From Diphasiastrum complanatum (taxonomy: Eukaryota; Streptophyta; Lycopodiopsida; Lycopodiales; Lycopodiaceae), in NCBI GenBank assembly GCA_029204225.1, contig CM055097.1, forward strand, positions 62,644,950 through 62,708,949: a DNA stretch of 64,000 nt, in the 5' to 3' direction. Under the pieces are notes generated by a model. That model worked only from the letters and a program-made list of their open reading frames with translations. It had not been told where the DNA came from and did not search any database. Position numbers and translations under genes: made by a program. Every line of letters starts with the position of its first letter. Position 1 is the stretch's first letter. Below, one piece after another: positions 1 through 9,355 of the stretch.

Positions 1-32
1 AGTGCAGTGTAGCCCTAACTCCTAATCATGCA

Positions 33-482
33 GTGATCATGTGGTTCCTAGCAAGATTACCACGTAGCATTAGGAGAGAACTGAAACAATGGGAGCAATA
101 TGCTACCTCGCAAGAAGCTATGGAGGATGCCATCAGGGAAGAGGATGAGGGATCAGATGACAATTATCCATCCACCCATACTCCTACTCCCTCGATAGCA
201 TCGTCATCATCAAATGCTTCCACTCTATCCACAAAACTACTGTTGGAACAAATGACAAAATTACACAAACAGCATATGGAGAGGCTCACGACATAGTTTG
301 ATCAGAAACTGAAAGCCTTACAAGGCTGTAGCAGCAACGCCCAATCTGCCGGAACAAAACCAGCTACAGTATCCCCGTTGCAAAAATGTATGGTGTTCAA
401 TAGTGCACACAAAAACATACAACGAACCAGGGCTAGCCAATCAAAGAGTGGCCCACTTAAACTTGACAGTAGCATAACCAAT
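33..482 (+). pseudogene. gag-like ORF relic truncated by an LTR
   Basis: An 87-codon open frame ends in TAG at 294-296. The same frame then stays open for 62 more codons, exactly up to the LTR that starts at 483. The product has a basic, Trp-containing start (MIMWFLARLPRSIRREL), an acidic patch, a Ser/Thr/Pro-rich linker and a helical stretch (LLLEQMTKLHKQHMERL) that continues beyond the stop. This layout resembles the C-terminal half of a retroelement gag, but I see no zinc knuckle and cannot name a family. The coding relic seems to have been interrupted when the Copia LTR inserted. It could instead be a fragment of an unknown host gene. Confidence 0.35.
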
Positions 483-1089
483 TGAAGAAACAAAACATTT
501 CTAATTACAAAGCCTTGCTAGCTTTCAACCCTCAGCCCGACGAAGACATTTGCAAACTCGAAGATCTGGAGACACAAAGCACAAAAAGTTTTGCGAACAC
601 AAAAGTCAAAGGAAACGAAGACGAATGGTTCGCAAACACGAAAGTCAAAGCAGACGAAGACAAATGGTTCACGAACACGAAAGATTCATGAACAAGAATC
701 CTTTGCGGTCCAGTACGAGAGAAGGCAAATGACCAACCATTTGCATGCAATGCTTGAAGAAAACAGAGGAAGTTCAATATAGATAATTTCTCTTATTGTG
801 TCTGATCTAGTATGCAAATGCTTCTGTTGTTAATCGTGTGTCTGAGTTTTTTTCTCATTCATTTTAATTTCGCACCTTGGTTGAAACTATGTTGAATGCT
901 GCATTAATTTTATAAACGTAGATCAGCGGAGCCTGACTACATTCTGGAGGATTGTAGGAGTGATTCAGCTGGCAGTGTCTAGCGATCACATTTGAACTCC
1001 ATCCGAATAGCAAGAAGATTGTGGTTCATTCACGAAAGCTTCGCGACTGCAAAACCCAAATCGCGATACACGAACCTGATTCCTCATCA
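483..1089 (+). repeat. 5' LTR of family A Copia element
   Basis: The LTR begins TGAAGAAACAAAAC and ends CCTCATCA, directly before a PBS. A related sequence lies on the minus strand at about 54430-55045 and starts with the same TGAAGAAACAAAAC. Its 5' part holds direct repeats of a unit like GAACACAAAAGTCAAAGGAAACGAAGACGAATGGTTCGC (here only described: about 42 bp, near 590-685). Length is about 607 bp. Confidence 0.7.
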
Positions 1090-1090
1090 G

Positions 1091-1103
1091 TGGTATCAAA
1101 GTC
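1091..1103 (+). other. primer-binding site (initiator Met-tRNA type)
   Basis: TGGTATCAAAGTC lies one base after the LTR end. TGGTATCA is the standard plant Copia PBS, complementary to the 3' end of initiator Met-tRNA. Confidence 0.85.
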
Positions 1104-1205
1104 GGTCATCCTGTTATATTTCGACATAGCCAAGAAGTTAGCAAATCTCGGAGGCCAAGCATTCAAACAAACACCCATCAACAAGAGAAAAGACTCCAAG
1201 AAACA

Positions 1206-2289
1206 ATGGCTTCAATCAGCAACATGCAGAGCAAGATCTGCACAATACTTGATTTCTCAGGATCTAGCTTTCTAGCTTGCATCTTTGATACTCAAGGGTG
1301 AAGGACTATTCCCCTGGGTGGATGGCACAGAAGAAATGCCTATGACATTAAGCAAGGAGCTACACAAATGGAGGGAGAAAAATGACAAGGCAGTAGCCTT
1401 GCTATCATCTTCCATCAAACATAATCTCACACTTGACCTGGCTACACTCTCCAAAGCTAAGGAGATGTGGGATGCATTACTCACCATATTTCAGAGGAAA
1501 TCAAGAAGTCAAATCATGATGCTGGAAGATCAGCTGACGAATTTGCAGTGGGATGGAAAAGACCTCACTTCTTTCATAAGAAAGATGAAGGATCCATTTC
1601 TGTCACTACATAACTCTGGAGCAGAGAACGTTGTGTCAGCTTAGAGGCAACTCACGTACCTGTTGAGAGCCTTACCCAGATCATTCCAGACAACAAGGAC
1701 CCTGCTCGCGAAAGATCCTGCCATGAATCTCGAAAAGGCGATTGTTGAGATTCGAGAGGAAGTCGAGGCCAGAGAACATCTGGATCACAAAGATGGTTCT
1801 GATCAAGCTCTCTACAGCAACAAAGAAAAATCAAAGAAGCAATTTAAGCCTAAGAGGGAGTCCAATCAGAGGCAGGATCGTGACCAGCAAGCAGAGGGAA
1901 CAAGCAAAGACAACTGGAAGGCCAAAGGGAGGTCGAAACAACAAGGTGCTGACAAGAAGACTTGTGTGAGATGTAGAAGAGACGGGCATACAATAGATAC
2001 CTGCTGGCTCAATCCCAAGATTGAGTGTATCCATTGCCACAAGAAGGGTCACGCAGCCATGGATTGCCACCAAAACCCGAGAAACAAGTCATTACAGAAC
2101 AGACAGGAGAACATCAATAGTTCATCTTATGTCGAGGAGTCCGAGAGCTCAAAAATGGGCGAAGAAAGAACGAACAAAAACTGTTCGACCACCTATATCT
2201 GTGAAGACGTGTGTGCAGCATCAACATCTGACACACATGAGGTGATCCTAGATTCAAAAGCCACCTCACACTTTGTGAAATCAAGATGA
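1206..2289 (+). pseudogene. Copia gag with two zinc knuckles (family A copy 1)
   Basis: Gag forms the retrotransposon particle and binds its RNA. The frame starts at ATG 1206 (MASISNMQSKICTILD) and shows the typical Copia gag core from 1285 (KWREKNDKAVALL, EMWDALLTIF, LEDQLTNLQWDGKDLTSF). It continues past a stop at 1642-1644 into LTYLLRALPRSFQTTRTLLAK. Two zinc knuckles are visible: CVRCRRDGHTIDTC and CIHCHKKGHAAMDC (both CX2CX4HX4C). The family A copy at 32 kb aligns throughout. A frameshift near 1275-1285 and the stop inactivate it. Confidence 0.85.
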
Positions 2290-2481
2290 ATCATGTCTGA
2301 TTTTAGAAGTGCAGATCCCTCAAGATTCATAGTTCTTGGAGATGGATCTAGACATCAAGTGAACGGTATTGGTTCACTATGGCTCAGCACAAATGGTAGA
2401 GACAGGTGACTCGAAGACGTTCTGTTCGTGCCTACTCTGCAACAAGACTTGCTCTCTGTAGCAAGAATAGCAGATGCAGAG
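2239..2481 (+). pseudogene. Copia protease and start of pol (family A copy 1), left part
   Basis: The aspartic protease signature is present but degenerate: VILDSKATSHFVKSR, where Copia proteases have DSGATSH. The downstream protease sequence follows (RFIVLGDGSRHQVNGIGSLWL, LEDVLFVPTLQQDLLSVARIADA), with TGA stops at about 2287 and 2407. The frame breaks at 2481, where the family B LTR begins. It resumes at 6259 (MRVMFSDEACSLIDASTSTLI), as judged from the uninterrupted sister copy at 33.1-33.4 kb. Confidence 0.85.
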
Positions 2482-3272
2482 TGTCAGAAATGGTGAACTC
2501 CTGCAACTTTGTCGCAGCACGAATAAGACACGAAGGTCGAACAAGAACAATTCGCGACAGTCAAACGAGAACGATTCACGACAGTCAACGTGTCTTTGAC
2601 TCGAAGCACGAACGATTCACGAATTAACCGCGAATTGCAAACACACTTCCAGGACCTCAAACCGCAAAAGGGACGTGAAACAAAAACTACGAAAAGAAAT
2701 GAAAAGAATGAAAGCAAACAGGAGATTACAAATCAGATGAAGAAAAATCTTTCGTACTGCCAACTGGCAGCTCAACGAGCTTCACGCCCAGGTGAAACGA
2801 GTAGCAATGACAGAGACTAACTAACTAGTTGATTAGCATTAACTAGTCATGTAATTCAACGTTTAGCTACCTTGTAAACTCCACATAGTGGAGGTATAAA
2901 TGATCCTCTCTGGATCATAATAAGAAGATGTGAATACAAATATCTATAAGTGATAGAGAGAGACGTAGCGAATAGAGTAAGAAAGTAAAGACACTATAGC
3001 TGTGCATGAAAGTCTGCCAACGAGCAGAACATAGCGAAAGAGTAGAATGTCATTTCGCCAACGACCGAGACACTGGCGAATTCACTCTAAACTAAAACTG
3101 ATAATACAGTCACTCTATTTTTGTACATCTTGTCTTGTGCTGTGTATCATGATTGCTAGAATAGAATGTGTTGATGCGTAGTCAAGTGTCTGGGATCCTG
3201 TAAGGGCTTCCGCACAAAAGAAAATTAAAAGACACAAAATTGTTCACAATAAAGAAGACAACGAGGACCAAT
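2482..3272 (+). repeat. 5' LTR of family B copy 1, missing its 3' end
   Basis: It starts TGTCAGAAATGGTGAACTCC and parallels the 3' LTR at 5427-6253, with conserved blocks such as CTAACTAGTTGATTAGC and CTGCCAACGAGCAGAAC. Parallel sequence stops near GAGGACCAATCAAGG, about 45 bp before the LTR end seen in the 3' copy. After that the sequence is integrase-coding. Two imperfect copies of a roughly 24-bp U3 unit (GAACGATTCACGACAGTC type) lie at about 2538-2587. Confidence 0.82.
2879..2901 (+). promoter_or_regulatory. family B LTR promoter: palindrome plus TATA box
   Basis: CTCCAC-ATA-GTGGAG (2879-2893) is a perfect 6-bp inverted repeat followed one base later by TATAAAT (2895-2901). The same layout occurs in the other three family B LTRs in this window. 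Confidence 0.6.
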
Positions 3273-3274
3273 CA

Positions 3275-3835
3275 AGGCCCGAGGCTGAATTCTACGAAGC
3301 TTGTCAGAAAGGCAAGAAACATCGGAATCCATTCACACACGAAAGAAGAAGAGCCAAGGAAGTTCTTGACCTTGTCCACTCTAATGTGTGTGGACCGATC
3401 AGGTTCAAGATATTTTCTAACGTCCATAGATGATTACAACCGAATGACCATGATCTACTACTTGAAGAAGAAATCCGAAGTGTATGATTCTTTCAAGAAG
3501 TTCATGGCATTCGCAGAGCAACAAACCTCAAAAAGGATTCAGATCCTTAGATCTGACAATGGAGGTGAATACAAAAGCACAGAATCTCAAGATTCTGCAA
3601 AGAACAGGGGATTGAACACCAGTTCAGTCCTGCATACACACCAGAATACAACGGTGTGGCAGAAAGAAAAAACAGAAAGTCAAAGGAGCCAGATGCATGA
3701 TTGCACAGGCTCAATTGCCAGGCCAATTTTGGGCCGAAGCAATAGCTGCAGCTGTACACCTGTAGAACAAATCTACAATGACAACGCTGGAGAACAAAAC
3801 ACCATACGAGATGTGGACAGGCAAAAAGCCTGATA
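3275..3835 (+). pseudogene. Copia integrase fragment (family B copy 1)
   Basis: The fragment starts mid-domain with EFYEACQKGKKHRNPFTHE, which matches the integrase zinc-binding end in the minus-strand family B copy (FCEACQKGKQHRNPFTHE). It continues with the core (MTMIYYLKKKSEVYDSFKKF, ILRSDNGGEYKS), then shifts frame repeatedly. The catalytic DNGGEY Asp survives. The region with the first catalytic Asp reads HSNVCGP instead of HSDVYGP, so that Asp is lost. The frame ends near 3833, and the linker to RT is shortened. Confidence 0.8.
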
Positions 3836-3857
3836 TGTCATACACACGAGTGTTTGG

Positions 3858-4598
3858 ATGTGTAGCATACAAGCACATTTCAAAGAAAAAGAGAAGCAAG
3901 CAATGTCAGAAGAGATCGAGTCGATGAGACGAAACGAGACATGGACATTAGAGCCACTACCAGAAAATAGAAAAGTAGTCGACTGCAAATGGGTGTACAA
4001 GAAGAAGCTAAAATCAGATGACACCATTGGCTGCTACAAAGCAAGGCTTGTCGCGAAGGGCTACACGCAAAGATATGGTGTCGACTATTTTGACACATAT
4101 TCGCCCATGGTCAATATGACAAGCATAAGGTTGCTCCTTGCATATGCCACACAGTACAATCTGGAAATTCACCAGATTTACGTGAAAACAGCCTTTCTTT
4201 ACGGAGATCTAGAGGAGGAAATTTTCATGAAGCAACCTGAAGGCTATGAAGACCCCGACAACAAACAATATGTCTGTCGATTGCAGAGATGCATCTACGG
4301 TCTACAACATGCATCACGAGCTTGGTACAAAAAGCTTGATGGTCTTCTGAAGTCTCTAGACTTCAATCCTACTCAACCAAACTGTAATGTCTACATCAAA
4401 AGAGTAGGAAAGGATTTTGTGATACTGACCATTTTCATGGATGATTCGCTGATGATAGAAAGTTTCTTGATGTTGATCAAAGACACGAAGAGTCGGATTT
4501 CTGAAAACTATGAAATCATAGATCTTGGAGAAGCAACAAAATGTCTAGGGTTGGAGATCAAAAGAGATCGAACAAATGGCGAAATGCACTTGAGTTAG
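3858..4598 (+). pseudogene. Copia reverse transcriptase (family B copy 1)
   Basis: A 246-codon frame covers the Copia RT domain: [76 protein letters not shown], then LYGDLEEEIFMKQPEGY and IYGLQHASRAWYKKLD. The catalytic motifs are damaged. The usual DVKTAFL reads YVKTAFL, losing the first catalytic Asp, and the YVDD box reads FMDD. The frame ends at TAG (4596-4598) in HLS*SEY; the minus-strand family B copy has CAG at this place. An active RT is therefore unlikely. Confidence 0.88.
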
Positions 4599-5426
4599 TC
4601 AGAATACGTCAGAAAAGTGCTGAAGCAATACCACATGATGGACTGCAAAGAGAAAGCCACACCAATGATAGTTGGAGCCAAGCTCACGAAACAGGATTGT
4701 CCAAAAACAGAAGAGAAAGAACAGAAGATGGACCTTACCAGAACTTAATCGGTAGCCTGATGTACTTAACAGTTTGTACCAGACCTGATCTGGCCTTCTC
4801 TGTCTACGCATTGAGCCAATTCTGTTCAAATCCTGGTCTAGCACATTGGAAAGTGGCCAAACAAATCCTACAGTATCTGAAAGGTACCCAAAATGTTGGA
4901 TTAACCTACAGAACTAGAAATGAAGAGAAAGAATTTGAGCTGCATCACTACAGTGATGCGAGCTGGGTGAGCTACAAAGATGATAGCAAGTCCATTACTG
5001 GAGGATGTACGATAGTGTGCGGAACTGCAATCAGCTGAATATGCAAAAAGCAAACCTTGGTAGCTCAATCCTCTTGCGAAGCTAAGTATGTCGCAGCCTC
5101 AAAAGTGGCGAATGAGGTAGTATGGTTGCAAATGATGTTGGAGGCGATGGGGATATCACAAGAAGGGCCAAGTAGGATGATGATGGACTCCCAGAGTGCA
5201 ATCTATCTATCCCAGGATCATGTCTTCCATTCAAAGACGAAACACATTCCTCTGAAGTATCATCACATTCAAGATTTAATCTCAAAAGGAGAGCTCCAGG
5301 TCCAATTCATAAAATCAGAAAATATGATTGCAGATCTCCTCACGAAACCGCTCGACAAGCCACTCTTTACCAATCAAAGAGAGGCAATTGGATTGAACGA
5401 ACAAAGCTGCAAGGTTCAAGAAGGAG
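4599..5426 (+). pseudogene. Copia RNase H and pol C-terminus (family B copy 1)
   Basis: Frames carry SLMYLTVCTRPDLAFSVYALSQF, VAKQILQYLKGTQNVGLTY, HYSDASWVSYKDDSKSITGG, then after a TGA at 5036-5038 KKQTLVAQSSCEAKYVAASK and MDSQSAIYLSQDHVFHSKTKHI. This is the Copia RNase H with its SDASW and SSCEAEY-type motifs. The sister copy has TGG where this one has TGA. The frame ends in IADLLTKPLDKPLF, the usual Copia pol C-terminus. A purine run just before 5427 (AAGAAGGAG) is the likely polypurine tract. Confidence 0.87.
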
Positions 5427-6253
5427 TGTCAGAAATGATGAACTCCTACAACTTTGTCGCAACATGAACAAGACATGAAGGTTGAACGAGAATGATTTGC
5501 GACAGTCGAACGAAAACGATTTGCGACAATCAACGTGTCTTTGACTCAAAGCACGAATGATTCGCAAATCAATCATGAATCGCAAACACAGCTCCAAGAC
5601 TGCAAATCGCAAAAGGGACGCGAAACAAAAACTACGAAAAGAAATGAAAAGAACGAAAGCAAACGGGAGATTACGAATCAAACAAAGAAAAATCTTTCAC
5701 GCTGCCAACTGGCAGCTCACCGGGCTTCACACCCAATTGAAATGAGTAGCAACGATGGAGACTAACTAACTAGTTGACTAGCATTAACTAGTCATGTAAA
5801 TCGACGTTTAGCTATCTTGTAACTCCACATAGTGGAGGTATAAACGATCCTCTCTGGATCATAATAAGAAGATGTGAATACATATATCTGTAAGTGACAG
5901 AGAGAGATATAGCGAATAGAGTAAGAAAGTAAAGACACTATAGGTGTGCATGAAAGTCTGCCAACGAGCAGAACACAGCGAAAGAGTATAATGTCATTCC
6001 ACCAACGAGCGAGACACTGGCGAATTCACTCTAAACTAAAATTGATAATACAGTCACTCTATTTTTGTACATCTCGTCTTGTGCTGTGTATCATGATTGC
6101 TAGAATAGAATGTGTTCTATGATGCGTAGTCGAGTGTCTAGGATCCTGTAAGGGCTTTCGCACAAAAAAAAATTAAAAGACAGAAAATGGTTCGCGATAA
6201 AGAAAAGGAAGAGGACGAACATGAATCAATCCCACACACGCGCTTCCGCAACA
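5427..6253 (+). repeat. 3' LTR of family B copy 1
   Basis: It starts TGTCAGAAATGATGAAC after a purine tract and ends CGCTTCCGCAACA, about 827 bp, close to the 825 and 838 bp LTRs of the minus-strand family B element. CTCCAC-ATA-GTGGAG (5823-5837) precedes TATAAAC (5839-5845). Family A protease sequence resumes after CATGG at 6254-6258. Confidence 0.85.
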
Positions 6254-6258
6254 CATGG

Positions 6259-6890
6259 ATGCGTGTGATGTTTTCTGACGAAGCATGCAGCTTGATTGAT
6301 GCCAGTACCAGTACTCTCATCGCTCAAGACAGAAAGAAAGGGAACCTATATCATCTGAAGGTATGCCTACCTGCAGATCAGGTGCATCAGACTCATGACG
6401 AATGTTTGAAGGGCAAGATGTCATGCACACCATTCATCAAAGACTCCTACAGAATGACAAAGATTCCAAAGCTAGTGCAATCTGACATTTGCGGACCATT
6501 CAACGTGATCTCAGTAGGAGGTTCAAAGTATTACATAACACCCTCATTGATGATTATAGCAAATTTTCCAGAGTGTATTTCATTCAGAATAAATCAGAAG
6601 CACTTGATAAATTCACAGAGTATGTGAATTGGGCTGAGAGATGTACATGCAGCAAAGTGAAGCAGATCAGAACAGATCGAGGTGGCAAACACATCTCGAA
6701 TTGTTTCATTGACTTCTGCAATGATCGTGGCATCATTCACAGAAGAACTACAACCTACACACCCCATCACAGTGGTGTTGTTGAACGAAAGAACAAGACC
6801 CTAATGGAAGCAGCCAGATGCATGATGGCCTACTCGAAAGCTCCAAGGGCACTGTGGGCTGAAGCAGTAGCAACAGCCACATACATCTAG
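6259..6890 (+). pseudogene. Copia protease end and integrase, family A copy 1, right part
   Basis: Coding resumes as MRVMFSDEACSLIDASTSTLI and continues GNLYHLKVCLPADQVHQTHDE. It then jumps straight to CLKGKMSCTPFIKDSYRM. The sister copy at 33.4-33.56 kb has 43 extra residues here (129 bp), including the LWHMRLCHMN zinc-binding part, so this copy carries an in-frame deletion between ATGAT repeats. Integrase core follows after a frameshift near 6540: SDICGPFN, IRTDRGGKHISNCF and GVVERKNKTLMEAARC. A TAG at 6888-6890 sits where Trp is expected. Confidence 0.85.
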
Positions 6891-7500
6891 AACAGAATGG
6901 GTAAATGATGTTCCTCACACGACACCACATGAGCTGTGGTGGGGTAGAAAGCCCAACCTGTCTCACGTCAAATCTTTGGCTGTGCAGCTTATGCACATAT
7001 TCCTGATAAGCTTCGAAAGAAGCTTGATGAGAAAGCCAAGCAGAGATTTCTGGTAGGTTATGACAACAATTCGTCATACTACAGAGTCTACATGCCAGAC
7101 ACGAACACTGTGAAAACAGTGAGAGATGTCAGATTCAATGAGAGTAGGACAATGGCCAACGACAATCTTGTCAGCTACGAAGTTCTGGAGAGACAGTACT
7201 ATGACCTACCGCCAACGACAGAGGGAGTAGAGGATGACAACGAAAACAAAGATTTTTGAGTTGTCTCCCATTTGAGTGACAAATCTAATGAAGAAAGATT
7301 CGCGAGGCAACCTGCTACCACGGTTCTTGTAAACCAAGATGGTTCCAGACCGAGCAGAGTAGACAAGGGCAAAGACATAGTTGTTCCAGGAGGATCTCCT
7401 AGAAGGTTGACAAGACCACGAAGAGTGCCAGCAAGATATGTGCCAGGCAGTCAGCTTCCACATCAGAAGAGTTCTGCGGGTTAAGTGGTGAACCACAGAC
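6891..7500 (+). pseudogene. Copia integrase C-terminus and linker (family A copy 1)
   Basis: Frames read TPHELWWGRKPNLSHV, CAAYAHIPDKLRKKLDEKAKQR and RFLVGYDNNSSYYRVYMPDTN, the conserved region after the Copia integrase core. A Ser/Pro/Arg-rich linker follows (SRPSRVDKGKDIVVPGGSPRR), with frameshifts and stops at about 7258 and 7482. The matching region of the sister copy is 34.05-34.63 kb. Confidence 0.75.
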
Positions 7501-8269
7501 TTTCGAGGAGGCGATTGAAGGTCCAGAAAAGGACAGATGGATCCAAGCCATGAACGAAGAGATGGAGTCCATGAGGAAGAACCAGGTATGGATGCTGGTG
7601 CCATTACCACATAAGCGCAAGACTGTCAAATGCAAATGGGTCTTCAAAAAATACGGATCAGACGGGAATGTAACGAAATACAAGGCAAGACTGGTAGCAA
7701 AAGGTTTTTCTCAGAGATACGGTATTGACTACTCTGAAACCTTCTCTCATGTCTTCAAACATTCACCCCTACATCTGTTATTTGCATACGCAACAACTTA
7801 TGACCTCAGGATCCACATTGTGGACGAGAAGACAGCCTTCTTGCATGGCAAATTAGATGAAGAGGTCTACATGGATCAACCCCCAAGATATGTCTCGAAT
7901 TCACTTTCTGACTATGCATGCAGAATGCATAGAAGCATCTACGGTCTGAAACAATCAGTCCGACAATGGTACAAGAAGAAAGATCAAGCCCTAAAATCAT
8001 AAGGATTCAAGCCTCTCTTGGCTGATTCCAATGTATATGTTAGAGTTACAGATGGGAAAATCATCATTGTGGCTATGTATGTGGACGACACTCTGATACT
8101 TTGCAGGAGTGAGCAGCTAATTGCTAAAGTGAGTAGGCAGGAATCTCGAAACATTTTGAGATCGTGGATCTGGGAGAAGCCAAGTGTTACCTTGGCTTGC
8201 ATATTGAAAGGGACTATGAGGGAGGTAAGTTATACCTTCACCAGTCCATATACACCTAGAAGATCCTAG
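7501..8269 (+). pseudogene. Copia reverse transcriptase (family A copy 1)
   Basis: The RT domain reads [61 protein letters not shown], then IVDEKTAFLHGKLDEEVYMDQ and IYGLKQSVRQWYKKKD. A stop follows at 8000-8002. The frame resumes with SNVYVRVTDGKIIIVAMYVDDTLIL, so the YVDD active site is intact, and ends in another shifted frame. The first catalytic Asp may be retained in VDEKTAF (usually MDVKTAF), although the motif is altered. Confidence 0.87.
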
Positions 8270-9079
8270 AGGACTTTGGGATGCTGAACTACAAAGGAGC
8301 GAACACTCCAATGCTCGCAGGGATGGTGTTGATGAATGATGACTGTCCAAAGATTGAGGAAGAGAGAGAACAAATGTAGCTCACACCTTACAAGAAGCTA
8401 ATAGGATCACTGATATACCTTGTTGACAATACATGTCCTGATATTGCTTATGCAATATTCAGGATGAGCCAATTCTGCACGAATCTAGGCTCGACACATT
8501 GGAAGATTGCAAAATGAATTCTGCAATATTTTCAATTAACGAGGGAGTATGGCTTGTTTTATTGTCATGGTGCAGGCTTCAGGATACTTTCCTATAGTGA
8601 CGCTAGTTGGGCATCTCTCAATGACGACTGTAAAAGCGTCTCGGGAGGATGCACCATCGCATCAGGAGCAGCAGTTCTCTGGGTTAGCAAGGAGCAGACC
8701 GTTGTAGCCTAGTCATCCTATAAAGCAGAATATGTCGTGAAGAAGCAAACCGTTGTAGACCGTTGTAGTCCAGTCATCCTGTAAAGTAGAATATGTGGCA
8801 GCAGCAAAGATGGCCAACAAAATAATTTGGCTAAGGTAGTTTCTGGACGAATTGGACGAAACAAGAAACCAGCCCATGGTCTTGCAGATGGACTCCACCT
8901 TTGCAATACACCTGACAAAATATCCCATGTTCCATTCTAGAACAAACCACATTGCAATCAAGTACAACTTGATCAGGGATCTAATTGAGAGGAAGCTGCT
9001 GCAGACCACCTTCATCAGGAATGGTAGGCAGCTGAAAACTACGATGGATATAATGTTGAAGCCCGGTGAAAGATTTTAG
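8270..9079 (+). pseudogene. Copia RNase H and pol C-terminus (family A copy 1)
   Basis: Translated pieces read LTPYKKLIGSLIYLVDNTCPD, AIFRMSQFCTNLGSTHWKIAK, SYSDASWASLNDDCKSVSGG and MDSTFAIHLTKYPMFHSRTNHI. These are Copia RNase H motifs in order. Stops occur at about 8378, 8514 and 8708. A roughly 57-bp imperfect tandem duplication (8698-8738 and 8755-8801, both containing TCATCCT-TAAAG-AGAATATGT) repeats the region around AEYV. The frame ends at 9079 and no LTR follows. Confidence 0.82.
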
Positions 9080-9355
9080 CACACTATGGAATGGCATAGT
9101 GAGTTGAGCTTGTAGGAGGTCAGAAAATACTTCAAGTCCCTATAGAAATTGCTCTTTGTCAAGGATTTGGGTGGACAACAGACTTTCCGTATGTTCTTCC
9201 TCTCGCAAAAACTCATCTCAAAATTCTTTGTATTGCCTTTATTCCACATTTGGGACTGGGTATTCTTTGGGTAAAGTGAAAGCTGTCAAATGGCTTCCAT
9301 GTGGGTCAAGTGATTTTGCAATGTTTTGCTGTTGTTCTTGTTGTTGGCGTTGTGC

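Larger units (their letters stand above)
2482..6253 (+). mobile_element. Ty1/Copia retrotransposon, family B copy 1 (nested, internally deleted)
   Basis: Two LTRs starting TGTCAGAAATG (2482 and 5427) flank an internal region that holds only part of integrase, then RT and RNase H. The element sits inside the protease region of family A. Flanking 5-mers are CAGAG on the left and CATGG on the right. The sister family A copy has CAGGG at the equivalent empty site, so both are one-base derivatives of a CAGGG target-site duplication. PBS, gag and protease are missing because a deletion fused the 5' LTR near 3272 directly to the integrase region. Confidence 0.88.
483..9100 (+). mobile_element. Ty1/Copia retrotransposon, family A copy 1, nested and degraded
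   Basis: Parts appear in Copia order on the plus strand: 5' LTR (483-1089), PBS (1091-1103), gag, protease, integrase, reverse transcriptase and RNase H, ending near 9079. The element is split at 2482-6253 by a family B Copia insertion; coding on the two sides lines up with the uninterrupted family A copy at 32.0-34.86 kb. No 3' LTR follows RNase H. The sequence instead passes into a minus-strand Gypsy element near 9100-9150, so the right end was lost or overwritten. Multiple stops and frameshifts make the copy non-functional. Confidence 0.85.
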
